Origin: Streptomyces paludis
Lineage (GTDB): Bacteria > Actinomycetota > Actinomycetes > Streptomycetales > Streptomycetaceae
Direction: 5' to 3'
Assembly (NCBI RefSeq): GCF_003344965.1
Contig: NZ_CP031194.1
Span: 7,068,001 to 7,132,000 of the forward strand
Length of the DNA: 64,000 nucleotides
Below are positions 32,212-40,618 of this stretch, one piece after another; positions within the stretch are counted from its first letter, which is position 1, and each line of letters opens with the position of its first letter. Position numbers and translations under genes: made by a program. Below the pieces are notes generated by a model that worked only from the letters and a program-made list of their open reading frames with translations, was not told where the DNA came from and searched no databases.

Positions 32212-33453
32212 ATGGCCGAGAAGGTGGCTGATTCCGAGGTGTCGGAGGGTCTTCCGAAGTATCCGTCGCCCCGTGCGGCGCGGTGCCCGTTCGCTCCGCC
32301 GCCGGAATTGCTGGAGCTGCGCGACACGGGGAAATCCGTGGTACGGGTGGAGACCTGGGACGGCACAACGCCCTGGCTGGCCACGACACATGCCGCCGAG
32401 CGCGAGCTGCTGTCCGATCCCCGGCTGAGCGCGAACATCGGCGCCCCCGGCTATCCGCACACCACGGAAGCCATGAAAGAGCACTCGGCGCATATGCAGC
32501 CGTCGATCAACAACACGGACGGTGCCGAGCACTCCCGCTGGCGCAGGATGCTGACCAGTTCCTTTACCCGCCCTCGAATGCAGAAGCTGCGCCCGGCGAT
32601 TCAGGAGATCACCGACGACCTGATCGACAAGATGCTCGCCGGGCCGAATCCGGTGGATCTGAACGAGGCGCTGTCACTGCCCCTTCCGTCGCTGATGATC
32701 TGTGAACTGCTCGGGGTGCCGTACGAGGACCACGCGTTCTTCCAGGAACACGCGGGCGCCACCAACGCGCGGTTCAAGACGGCCGAGCAGGGCGCGGAGA
32801 CGACGCGGGTGCTGCGCGAGTACATCGCGGGTCTGATCGAGGCCAAGATCGACCAGCCCGGCGAGGACGTCCTCTCGGACCTCGGCGAGCGGGTGAAGGC
32901 CGGGGATCTGCTGATGGAGGAGGCGGCCCCGCTCGGACACATCCTGCTGGTCGCCGGTCATGACACCAGCGCGAACATGATCACGCTGGGGACGGCACTG
33001 CTGCTGGAGAACCCCGCCCAGCTCGCCCTGCTGCGGGAGAACAGCGGCGATCCGAAGGCCGTGGCGAACGCGGTGGAGGAGCTGCTGCGCTATCTGACGA
33101 TCCCTCATCTCCTGGCCCGGCGCGCGGTGGTGGCGGACATCGAGATCGACGGGGAGACGATCCGGGCCGGCGAGGGCGTCATCGCGTCGCTGCCGGCCGG
33201 CAACTGGGACCCGGCCGCGTTTCCCGAGCCGGAGAAGGTCGATCTGACCCGGAAGGCATCGCACCATCTGGCGTTCGGCTGGGGTCCGCACCAGTGTGTC
33301 GGCCAGCAGCTGGCGCGGGTCGAACTCCAGGTCGTCTTCGGCACCCTGTTCCGCCGGATCCCGACGCTGAGGCTGGCGACGGACCTCGCGGAGCTGAGGT
33401 TCAAGGAGGACTCGCAGGCGTACGGCATCTACGAGCTGCCCGTCGCCTGGTAA
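32212..33453 (+). CDS. cytochrome P450 monooxygenase
   Basis: A 413-residue soluble bacterial P450. The oxygen-binding I-helix motif AGHDTSAN is near residue 248, the ExxR salt bridge lies in EELLRY near 290, and the heme loop FGWGPHQCVGQ has the axial cysteine at about 362. Length and the C-terminal ELPVAW fit class I actinobacterial P450s fed by ferredoxin. The ATG at 32212 follows GAGGAGAGGAG; a GTG at 32203 lies inside that ribosome site. It probably hydroxylates or epoxidises the island's substrate as the first step. Confidence 0.93.
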   Translation: MAEKVADSEVSEGLPKYPSPRAARCPFAPPPELLELRDTGKSVVRVETWDGTTPWLATTHAAERELLSDPRLSANIGAPGYPHTTEAMKEHSAHMQPSINNTDGAEHSRWRRMLTSSFTRPRMQKLRPAIQEITDDLIDKMLAGPNPVDLNEALSLPLPSLMICELLGVPYEDHAFFQEHAGATNARFKTAEQGAETTRVLREYIAGLIEAKIDQPGEDVLSDLGERVKAGDLLMEEAAPLGHILLVAGHDTSANMITLGTALLLENPAQLALLRENSGDPKAVANAVEELLRYLTIPHLLARRAVVADIEIDGETIRAGEGVIASLPAGNWDPAAFPEPEKVDLTRKASHHLAFGWGPHQCVGQQLARVELQVVFGTLFRRIPTLRLATDLAELRFKEDSQAYGIYELPVAW

Positions 33454-33473
33454 CCGTACGTACGCGGCGAAGG

Positions 33474-33514
33474 GCCCCGCCCGGCCGGCACACCGTGGCC
33501 GGGCCGGACGGGGC
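33474..33514. terminator. hairpin between P450 and GH13 stops
   Basis: GCCCCG-CCCGGCC (33474-33486) pairs with GGCCGGG (33497-33503) and CGGGGC (33509-33514), leaving a four-to-five-base bulge on the right arm. Located between two convergent genes, it can serve both strands. Confidence 0.5.
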
Positions 33515-33531
33515 ACTCTTCCGCCTGCGGG

Positions 33532-35241
33532 TCACTCCTCGGTGCGCAGCCACACCGTCGTGTGCGCGGGCAGCACCCCGGCCGCGCCCGAGGGGGACTC
33601 GTCCAGCGGCCCGCTGGCCAACAGCACGGAACCCGAAGGCAGTTCGGCCGGGCGCGCCGAGAGGTTGGCCACAACGCGCCAGCCACCGGCGCGCCGGAAG
33701 CCGAGGACGCCGTCGGACCGTGTCCCGTCCGTACCCTCCCAGGTCAGCGACTCGTCGCGCAGGAGCGTACGGCGCAGCCGCAGCGCCTCGCGGTAGAACT
33801 CCAGGGTGGAGCCGGGCGTCCCGTCCTGTGCCTCGACCGCCAGCTCGCCGAACACCGCGGGCTGCGGAAGCCAGGGCGCGGCGCCCTGGCCGAAGCCGTA
33901 CGAGGGGCCCGTACGGGTCCACGGCAGGGGCACCCGGCAGCCGTCGCGCCCCTTGTCCTGGTGGCTGTTGCGTTCCCAGGTCGGGTCCTGGAGCACCTCG
34001 CGGGGCAGGTCGGCGACCTCGGGCAGCCCCAGTTCCTCGCCCTGGAAGAGATACGAGGAGCCGGGCAGGGCCAGCATCAGCAGCGTCGCGGCACGGGCCC
34101 GGCGCAGCCCCAGCTCAAGATCGGGGAGCGGGTTGCGGCCGTCACCGAGCAGCCAGGCGGTCCGGGCGGCGCCGTCCAGGGAGTCCGGCAGCGCGTAGCG
34201 CGTACGGTGCCGGATCACATCGTGGTTGGAGAGCACCCAGGTCGCGGACGCGCCCGCCGCCCGCGCCGCCGCCAGCTCCTTGTCGATCACCGCGTACAGC
34301 GCGGAGGCGTCGGGCGTGGTGTTCAGGAAGTCGAAGTTGAACGCCTGCCCCAGCTCCTCGGCGCTGGCGTACGGGGCGCGCCGGGAGTCCCGTACCCACG
34401 CCTCGGCGACCGCGACGCGCGGCGGGTCGTAGGTGTCGAAGACCTGGCGCCACTCCTTGAAGATGGTGTGCACCTCGTCGCGGTCCCACAGCGGGTGGCT
34501 GCCGTCCTCGGGGAGGTCCTCCGGCTCGTAGCTCCGTACGGGCCCGATGTCGCGCAGCGGCTCCGCCAGGTCCTTGGCCAGTCCGTGGGCGACATCGACG
34601 CGGAAGCCGTCCACACCGCGGTCGGACCAGAAGCGCAGTGTGGTGAGGAAGTCCGCGCGCACCTCCGGGTTCTCCCAGTTGAGATCGGGCTGCTCGGGCG
34701 CGAAGAGATGGAGGTACCACCAGCCGTCCGGCAGCCGGGTCCAGGCCGGTCCGCCGAAGCACGACACCCAGTCGGTGGGCGGGAGTTCGCCGCTGTCGCC
34801 CTTGCCCTGACGGAAGACATAGCGGTCGCGCTCCGGGCTGCCGGGGGCCGCCGCCAGCGCCGCCCGGAACCACACATGGTCGTTGGAGGTGTGGTTGGGC
34901 ACGATGTCGACCATGACGCGGATGGACCGCTCGTGGGCCGCGGTCACCAGCGCGTCGAAGTCGTCCAGGGTGCCGAGCCGGGGGTCCACATCGCGGTAGT
35001 CGGCCACGTCGTAGCCGCCGTCGGCCAGCGCGGAGGGGTAGAAGGGGCTCAGCCAGATCGCGTCGATGCCGAGCTTCGTCAGATACGGCAGCCGGGAGGT
35101 GATGCCCGGCAGGTCACCGAGGCCGTCGCCGTCGGAGTCGGCGAAGCTGCGCGGGTAGATCTGGTAGACCGCGGCCTGGCGCCACCAGTCGCGGTCGACG
35201 GGGGCGAGAGCGGCAGTGGCAGGGGATTGCTGATCGGACAC
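33532..35241 (-). CDS. alpha-glucosidase / oligo-1,6-glucosidase-type GH13 enzyme
   Basis: A 569-residue glycoside hydrolase with no signal peptide, so probably cytosolic. GH13 regions are complete: DIVPNHTS (region I), GFRVDVAHG with the nucleophile Asp (II), VAVAEAW with the acid/base Glu (III) and LSNHDVIRH (IV). The N-terminal YQIYPRSFADSDGDGLGDLPGI is typical of the subfamily acting on short maltose- or isomaltose-like sugars. The GTG at 35241 has GAAGGAA upstream; the frame's earlier ATG lies in promoter sequence. A divergent LacI-family gene and operator control it. Confidence 0.92.
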   Translation of the reverse strand: MSDQQSPATAALAPVDRDWWRQAAVYQIYPRSFADSDGDGLGDLPGITSRLPYLTKLGIDAIWLSPFYPSALADGGYDVADYRDVDPRLGTLDDFDALVTAAHERSIRVMVDIVPNHTSNDHVWFRAALAAAPGSPERDRYVFRQGKGDSGELPPTDWVSCFGGPAWTRLPDGWWYLHLFAPEQPDLNWENPEVRADFLTTLRFWSDRGVDGFRVDVAHGLAKDLAEPLRDIGPVRSYEPEDLPEDGSHPLWDRDEVHTIFKEWRQVFDTYDPPRVAVAEAWVRDSRRAPYASAEELGQAFNFDFLNTTPDASALYAVIDKELAAARAAGASATWVLSNHDVIRHRTRYALPDSLDGAARTAWLLGDGRNPLPDLELGLRRARAATLLMLALPGSSYLFQGEELGLPEVADLPREVLQDPTWERNSHQDKGRDGCRVPLPWTRTGPSYGFGQGAAPWLPQPAVFGELAVEAQDGTPGSTLEFYREALRLRRTLLRDESLTWEGTDGTRSDGVLGFRRAGGWRVVANLSARPAELPSGSVLLASGPLDESPSGAAGVLPAHTTVWLRTEE

Positions 35242-35337
35242 GGGATTCCTTCGCGGACGGGCGGCGTCCAGCACCCGTTTTCCTCGCGGGCAGCACACCG
35301 GCAAACAGGACGGCAAACAGCTTCTTGCTCGAATGAC

Positions 35338-35351
35338 AGCGTTTGCACGCT
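35338..35351. promoter_or_regulatory. LacI-type operator upstream of the GH13 gene
   Basis: AGCGT-TTGC-ACGCT forms a 5+5 inverted repeat centred 103 bases before the GTG of the glucosidase. The flanking word AATGACAGCG (35332-35341) recurs at 35461-35470 nearer the LacI gene, suggesting a second half-site. LacI/GalR operators commonly have this appearance. Confidence 0.5.
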
Positions 35352-35547
35352 AGATCCGGCACGGGAGGCATGTCAACGACGGGTGACCGAATCATTTCCG
35401 AAAGATCCCTGTTCGAGCGCTCATTGATCACCCTGCGTGGATGTAATGATCGCGCTGGGCAATGACAGCGATGCCGGAGATCCTCGGGATGCGCGACTGG
35501 GGTGCGCGGCTGGGGCGGGCGGCCGGCCGCGTGCTACGGTCCGGCTC

Positions 35548-36657
35548 ATGTCCGTATCGCCGCCCCCCGTACCCGAGGCCGGGCCGGCCGGATCCCCCGC
35601 CGGGGCCGAGGCCGCCGCGGCGGCCACCATGGCCGATGTGGCCGAGCGCGCCGGTGTCTCCGTCTCCACGGTGTCCCGCACCCTGCGCGGTCTGCCCTCC
35701 GTCTCCGCCGACACTCGCGACCGGGTCGAACGAGCCGCCCACGAGCTGTCGTTCGCGATCTCGCGGAGCGCCTCCAGCCTGGTCACCGGCCGCACCGGAC
35801 GGATCGCCGTGCTGGGCCCCCGGCTCGAATCCTGGTTCCTCGGCGCGGTCCTGGCGGGCGTCCACACCGTCCTCCGCGAGACGGGCTACGACCTGCTCGT
35901 CTACAGCGTGACGGACCTGGCGGAGCGCCGCGCCTTCTTCGACCGGCTGCCCGCCCGGCGCAACGCCGACGCGCTGCTCGTCACCAGCTTCGACCTCACC
36001 CCCGAGGAGCACGCCGGACTCGACGCGCTGGGCATGCCCGTCGTCCTGGTCAGCCAGTACGCGCCCGACCGCCCCAGTGTGTACGTGGACGACGCCGCCG
36101 GTGCCCGGCAGGGCGTCCGGCATCTGGTCAACCTCGGCCATCGCCGTATCGCCTTCGTGCAGCCCCGGGACGACACCGGCTTCTCGTGGAGTTCCCGGGC
36201 CCGGCTCACGGGTTACCGCCAGGCCCTGGAGGCGGCGGGCATCCCGTACGACGACGCTCTCGTCCGCCGCCCGGCACAGCACGTACGCCGTGAACTGAGC
36301 GGTACGATCGGCGCGTTCATGAGCCTCCCCGAGCCGCCCACGGCGATCTTCGCGGACTCCGACGAGGTGGCCGTGCAGCTGATCAGCGCGCTGCGCGCCG
36401 CCCACCTCGATGTGCCGGGCGACATGTCGGTGATGGGCTTCGACGACCACCAGCTCGCGGAGTGGCTGGACCTGTCGACCGTGGCACAGCCCGCCCGAGA
36501 GATCGGCGGCGCGGCGGCGCGGCTGGCGTGCGCGATCATCGAGTCGGCCACCGGTGACGAGCGCACCCGGCATGTGGAGTTCCCGACCTCGGTGGTGGCG
36601 CGCGGGAGCACGGCCCCGTACCGCCCGTCGGCGCAGACGTGTCCGGAAGCGCCGTAG
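35548..36657 (+). CDS. LacI-family transcriptional regulator
   Basis: About 369 residues. An Ala/Pro-rich tail of about 30 residues precedes the helix-turn-helix TMADVAERAGVSVSTVSRTLRGLPSVS, then the hinge helix and the periplasmic-binding-protein-like sugar domain (HLVNLGHRRIAFVQP, then PTAIFADSDEVAVQLI, then MGFDDHQLAEW). The ATG at 35548 is used; starting at MADVAERAG would remove the tail. It diverges from the GH13 glucosidase and almost certainly represses it until a malto- or isomalto-type sugar binds. Confidence 0.9.
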   Translation: MSVSPPPVPEAGPAGSPAGAEAAAAATMADVAERAGVSVSTVSRTLRGLPSVSADTRDRVERAAHELSFAISRSASSLVTGRTGRIAVLGPRLESWFLGAVLAGVHTVLRETGYDLLVYSVTDLAERRAFFDRLPARRNADALLVTSFDLTPEEHAGLDALGMPVVLVSQYAPDRPSVYVDDAAGARQGVRHLVNLGHRRIAFVQPRDDTGFSWSSRARLTGYRQALEAAGIPYDDALVRRPAQHVRRELSGTIGAFMSLPEPPTAIFADSDEVAVQLISALRAAHLDVPGDMSVMGFDDHQLAEWLDLSTVAQPAREIGGAAARLACAIIESATGDERTRHVEFPTSVVARGSTAPYRPSAQTCPEAP

Positions 36658-36706
36658 CCGGGGAATCCGTTTCGCGCGGGCGGCCCGCCACGTCGATAAT
36701 GCGCCG

Positions 36707-38584
36707 GTGAGTCTTCTCCCCGTACCCCTCCCCGGCGAGGCGATACCCCCCGGCGCCCGGGACTGGCGCTCCGCGGACGCCGAGCGCTGGCGCGCCCTCG
36801 CCGAGCCGCGCTGGTCACACCCCGTGCTGCCGATCGCCGCCATGGTGGTGGGTTTTGTCTTGCTCGTGGCGTTCTCGCCCTCGTCCCCCGAGGACGTGTG
36901 CACCACCAGCAGCCCCTGCGACGCCGACTGGTGGGGCCTCGCGCCCTGGGTGGTGCTGCTGGTGACGCCGTACTGCCTGTGGCGCCTGCCGAGGCTCGCC
37001 CTGCCGTGCCTGGCGGTGCTCGTAGTGATCACACTGACCGACGCCGAGTCGGACGGAGTGCTCACCAGGCCGTCGGCGTATCCGTGGTTCGCGGCGATCG
37101 GGTACGCGGCGGCGACCGCGCTCCACCGGCTGTCGGTGGCCGCGCGGCAGCGGCGGTGTGCGCGGGAGGCGGCGGGCGAGGCCCGGTTCCCCGTACCGGA
37201 GGCGACACGGTGGCGTGAGCGTCCCTCCTTCGTCGCCACCGGTGTGCTGCTGGCCGTGGCGGCGTTCGGCTACTGGATGGCGTCGGACGAGATCTCCACG
37301 TACGAGAACCACGCGGCGAACGGCCGGCAGATCGCCGCGACGGTCGTCCGGATCACCGGCGGCGAGGACGACGACGCGGCGGAGCTGACGGTGAAGTCCG
37401 AGGAGGGCGTGGTCCACCGGGTCGAGTCGTGGTATCCGGAGGACTTCCCGGTGGGCTCGGCCGTCGATCTGGTGGTGGACGGGGACTACGTCCGCCTGGT
37501 CGCGGAGCCCTACGACGTCGAGGGATGGCAGGTGCTGGTGATGGCGGCGCTCGCGGCCGCCGCGGTGTTCCTGGCCAACGGCGTGACGGGCCGCGCGAGT
37601 TCGACCCGGCTGCACACCGAGCCGCAGCCGGTACTGAAGGTGCTCGTGCGCAGGGACCGTAAGGACTTCCGGACGCGGGTGTACGCGGCGGACGATCCGG
37701 CGGGGGAGAGACCTGTGCTGAGCCTGTTCACCGTGCCGGCCGCGGAGGACGGTGAGGAGGAACCCGAGGACGAGAAGTACGAGGACGCCGCCGAGGACGA
37801 GAGGGACGAGGAAGCCTGGGAGCGCCTCGCGCTGACGGCGCCGCGCGAGGCGGTCCTCTACGGATCCCCGCACGCGGATGGTGAACTCGTCCTGGTGACG
37901 GCCGCGGCGCCGGGCATCGCCCTGGTGGAGACAGGGGCGACCCCGGTACGCCCGGCGGTGCCGAAGCTCCAGGACGCGCTGCGCGCACACCTCCCCGGCG
38001 GACCACGCGGGCGCGGCGATGCCCGCCGGGCGCGTCGCAACCGCTACCCCCGCCGTACGGAGGAGGAGATCGTGGCCGGCATGGTGACCGGGCCGGATCC
38101 GGTCTCGTACGCCGCGGACACCCGTTCCCGGCTGGTCGGTGGCTTCCTGCTGCTGGCCCAGGCCGGAGGCATCTGGATTCTGCTGCGTGACGGCTTCTCC
38201 TGGCCCTCGGTGCTCCTGATCATCGCTCTGCCCTTCACACTGCGAGACGCGTCGCTCGCCCTCAACTGGCGTATCACCGCCGATCAGCAGGGCGTCTGGG
38301 TCACGGGTGCCTGGCGTACGCGCCGGATCCCCTGGGACCGTCTGCACCGCGTCCGGGCGGAGGCGGAAGGCATTCGGATCAAGGTCGTCGGCGGCTCCGA
38401 GCACACTCTCCCCGGCCGCCGTCCCGCCGCGCTCCGGGCCGAGGAGGAGCTGAACGTCCTGCGCGGCCGGCCGGAGCTGCGGCCGGGCCGGGACGCGGGG
38501 CCGGGCGAACAGGGGATGCCGGTCGGACCGGTCATCGTGGTGGTGGCGGTGCTGTGGGCGGTCGCGGTCCTGCTGCTGTTCTGA
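36707..38584 (+). CDS. membrane protein with C-terminal PH-like domain, function unknown
   Basis: A 625-residue membrane protein. Hydrophobic segments occur near residues 40-55, 75-92, 95-110, 178-195, 270-285, in a pair near 495-530, and at the C-terminus (VIVVVAVLWAVAVLLLF). Between them lies an acidic run (EDGEEEPEDEKYEDAAEDE) near 350. The region WRITADQQGVWVTGAWRTRRIPWDRLHRVR resembles the bacterial PH-like domain family. No enzyme motif seen. The GTG at 36707 is chosen by position after the LacI gene. The next gene also encodes a membrane protein, 76 bases downstream. Confidence 0.7.
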   Translation: MSLLPVPLPGEAIPPGARDWRSADAERWRALAEPRWSHPVLPIAAMVVGFVLLVAFSPSSPEDVCTTSSPCDADWWGLAPWVVLLVTPYCLWRLPRLALPCLAVLVVITLTDAESDGVLTRPSAYPWFAAIGYAAATALHRLSVAARQRRCAREAAGEARFPVPEATRWRERPSFVATGVLLAVAAFGYWMASDEISTYENHAANGRQIAATVVRITGGEDDDAAELTVKSEEGVVHRVESWYPEDFPVGSAVDLVVDGDYVRLVAEPYDVEGWQVLVMAALAAAAVFLANGVTGRASSTRLHTEPQPVLKVLVRRDRKDFRTRVYAADDPAGERPVLSLFTVPAAEDGEEEPEDEKYEDAAEDERDEEAWERLALTAPREAVLYGSPHADGELVLVTAAAPGIALVETGATPVRPAVPKLQDALRAHLPGGPRGRGDARRARRNRYPRRTEEEIVAGMVTGPDPVSYAADTRSRLVGGFLLLAQAGGIWILLRDGFSWPSVLLIIALPFTLRDASLALNWRITADQQGVWVTGAWRTRRIPWDRLHRVRAEAEGIRIKVVGGSEHTLPGRRPAALRAEEELNVLRGRPELRPGRDAGPGEQGMPVGPVIVVVAVLWAVAVLLLF

Positions 38585-38660
38585 ACGGGGAGTAGGGTTC
38601 CGACGGTTGACGGCGGGGCTGAATCAAGGCAACAGGACAACAAGACAACTCGGGGGTTCC

Positions 38661-39440
38661 GTGCTCTGGATAGGGCTGATAACAGTGGTGGCGGCGGTCG
38701 TCTGCGGCGCTCTGGCGCGTCGGTCGAACGGCCGTGTAAAGGCGCTGGAGAGCGTCGAGACGCTACCCGTGGGGGACCTCGAAGCGCTCCACGGAGCGGC
38801 GGCGGGTGCGGCGGGGGCCGGATTCTTCCGCCAGCCCTGCGAAGTCGTCGGCGCCGCCCGCCCGAACGAGGACGGCCCGCTCAGCTCCGAGCTGTCGCGG
38901 CTGGAGTGTGTCTGGCACCACCACAAGGTCACCCGCCGTTACGAGGAGACCTACCGCGACAGCGAAGGCAACCGCCGCCGCAGGACCAGGACCGAGGTGG
39001 TCGCCGACCACGCCACCACCACCCCCTTCTATGTCGAGGACGCCACCGGCAAGGTGCTCGTCGACCCGGGGAAGCAGAAGGTCGACGGTGCCGAGAAGGT
39101 CCAGGACACCTTCGAGGCGCACGAGCGCGGAAGCGGCGGAAAGATCAGCTTCGGAGCCCTCGAACTGCGTCTCGGCCCCCGGAGCGACACCATCGGCTTC
39201 GGCCGCGAGGAGTGGATCCTGCGCCCCGGTGCCCGGGTCTTCGTCCACGGTGAGGCCGGCGACGAAACGGGCCGGCTGGTGCTCGGCGCCCCGGCGGAAG
39301 GCGGTGTCTTCATCCTCTCCACGAAGACGGAGGGCCAGTTGGTCCGCCGCGAGAACAACCATGTCCTGGGCTGGGGCATCGGGGCGGGTGTGACGGGGAC
39401 GGCGGCTGTGGTGCTGCTGATCCTGGCGGCGGTGCTCTGA
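38661..39440 (+). CDS. GIDE-domain membrane protein (bacterial MUL1-like, no RING)
   Basis: A 259-residue protein with an N-terminal helix (VLWIGLITVVAAVVCGALA) and a C-terminal one (GAGVTGTAAVVLLILAAVL). Between them is the GIDE domain: FRQPCEVVGAARP, then ECVWHHHKVTRRYEETYRDSEGNRR, then PFYVEDATGKVLVDP, REEWILRPGARVFVHGEA. In animals this domain is in the mitochondrial E3 ligase MUL1, but the bacterial forms lack the RING finger and their role is unknown. GTG at 38661 is preferred because the membrane helix then begins at once; a TTG at 38607 is possible. Confidence 0.75.
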   Translation: MLWIGLITVVAAVVCGALARRSNGRVKALESVETLPVGDLEALHGAAAGAAGAGFFRQPCEVVGAARPNEDGPLSSELSRLECVWHHHKVTRRYEETYRDSEGNRRRRTRTEVVADHATTTPFYVEDATGKVLVDPGKQKVDGAEKVQDTFEAHERGSGGKISFGALELRLGPRSDTIGFGREEWILRPGARVFVHGEAGDETGRLVLGAPAEGGVFILSTKTEGQLVRRENNHVLGWGIGAGVTGTAAVVLLILAAVL

Positions 39441-39446
39441 CGGCGC

Positions 39447-39473
39447 GGTTCTTTGACGGTGGTTCTTTGACGG
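39447..39473. repeat. 13-base direct duplication after the GIDE gene
   Basis: GGTTCTTTGACGG occurs at 39447-39459 and 39461-39473, one base apart, in the short gap between convergent genes. A likely slippage duplication with no evident role. Confidence 0.8.
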
Positions 39474-39525
39474 AACCGGAGCCGGAACCGAAGCCGGACC
39501 GCCCCCGTATCCGTGAAAGCCGCGG

Positions 39526-40461
39526 CTACAGCAGGGCGACGGCGCGGCCGGAGACATCACCGGTCGTGAGCTTGTCGACGTACTGCGGGATCTCGTCGAA
39601 CGTGATCGGGACGGTGTGGGAGCGCAGCCCGCCGGAGGCGATGAGCGCGAGAACGGCCTCCGCCTCGGACTTCTCGCCGTTGGACGCTCCGACGAGGGTG
39701 ATCTCCTTCATCGTGATCTTCTGCATGGAGAGCGTCGCCGACTCGCGGGCCAGCCCGATCTGTACGATCCGGCCGCCGTGCTTGACGGCGTCGACGGCGG
39801 AGACGGTGGTCGTGCCGAAGCCCGCGAAGTCGATGATGACATCGAGCCCGGCGTCCTCGAAGTCACGGATGTCGGCGGACACACCGGCGACGCCGAGTTC
39901 CCGTACGCGCTCCCAGGCGGACTCGTTCACCTCGGCCACGTACACGGTCGCTCCGACGGCCTTCGCGATCTGCGCGCCCAGGGAGCCGAGACCGCCGAAG
40001 CCGATGATGCCGACGTTCATCCCGGCCGTCACCTGCCCGAACGTCTCGACGGCGCGGTAGGCGGTGCGCGCCGCGTCCATGGCGGGCGCGGCCTGTTCGA
40101 AGTCGACGTCGTCGGGGACATGGACGGCGAGGCGCGCCTCGACCGCGACATACTCCGCGAACCCGCCGTCCACGGCGGTGCCGGGGCCCTCCGTGGTGGC
40201 CGGGATGCCCACGCGGTCGCCGACGGCGAAGTCGGTGACGTCCCCGCCGACCGCCGTGACGACACCGGCGGTCTCGTGGCCGAGCACGATCGGGACGCGC
40301 CCGAGCAGTGGGGTGATGGTGCCGTCGATGAAGCTGACATCGCTGTGGCAGAGGCCGGCCGCCTTCACGGCGAGCACGATCTCGTGCGCGGCCGGAGTCG
40401 GTTCGGGCAGCTCGACAAGCCGCAGAGGTTCGTTCACACCGGTGAACTGCCATGCCCTCAT
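39526..40461 (-). CDS. short zinc-type alcohol dehydrogenase lacking the structural zinc loop
   Basis: A 311-residue MDR dehydrogenase, shorter than the usual 340-360. Catalytic zinc ligands are present in GLCHSDVS and LGHETAG, but the region after VGIPATTEGPGTAVDGGFAEYV shows that the four-cysteine structural zinc lobe is absent. The cofactor motif is GFGGLGSLGAQIAKA, and VYVAEVNE ends strand 2. Similar cofactor-compact enzymes occur in actinobacteria as zinc-binding alcohol dehydrogenases. It diverges from a TetR gene and has a perfect operator in front of it. Substrate unknown. Confidence 0.83.
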   Translation of the reverse strand: MRAWQFTGVNEPLRLVELPEPTPAAHEIVLAVKAAGLCHSDVSFIDGTITPLLGRVPIVLGHETAGVVTAVGGDVTDFAVGDRVGIPATTEGPGTAVDGGFAEYVAVEARLAVHVPDDVDFEQAAPAMDAARTAYRAVETFGQVTAGMNVGIIGFGGLGSLGAQIAKAVGATVYVAEVNESAWERVRELGVAGVSADIRDFEDAGLDVIIDFAGFGTTTVSAVDAVKHGGRIVQIGLARESATLSMQKITMKEITLVGASNGEKSEAEAVLALIASGGLRSHTVPITFDEIPQYVDKLTTGDVSGRAVALL

Positions 40462-40555
40462 GGTTGTTTCCTCTTCCTCGTGGGTTTCCCCTTGGACGTC
40501 GCCGCTCGGCACGGGACCTGGGCGGTCACACCGCGCCCGACGGCGTCTTCTATTA

Positions 40556-40570
40556 TGGTACTCAGTACCA
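40556..40570. promoter_or_regulatory. TetR-type operator between alcohol dehydrogenase and TetR genes
   Basis: TGGTAC-TCA-GTACCA is a perfect 6+6 inverted repeat in an AT-rich patch of the divergent promoter region; TATTAT immediately precedes it. It lies 49 bases before the TetR ATG and is the obvious binding site for that protein. Confidence 0.65.
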
Positions 40571-40618
40571 CAACGTACTCCCCCCTGTCCGGGGACGGGA
40601 GTGGGGGGCGAGGAGCAG

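Noticed and set aside
14451..33453. Antibiotic biosynthetic cluster (because of P450, SnoaL-like and SDR genes)
   Set aside because: No PKS, NRPS, terpene synthase or other scaffold enzyme; CoA ligase, acyl-CoA dehydrogenase, hydratase and E1 point to catabolism.
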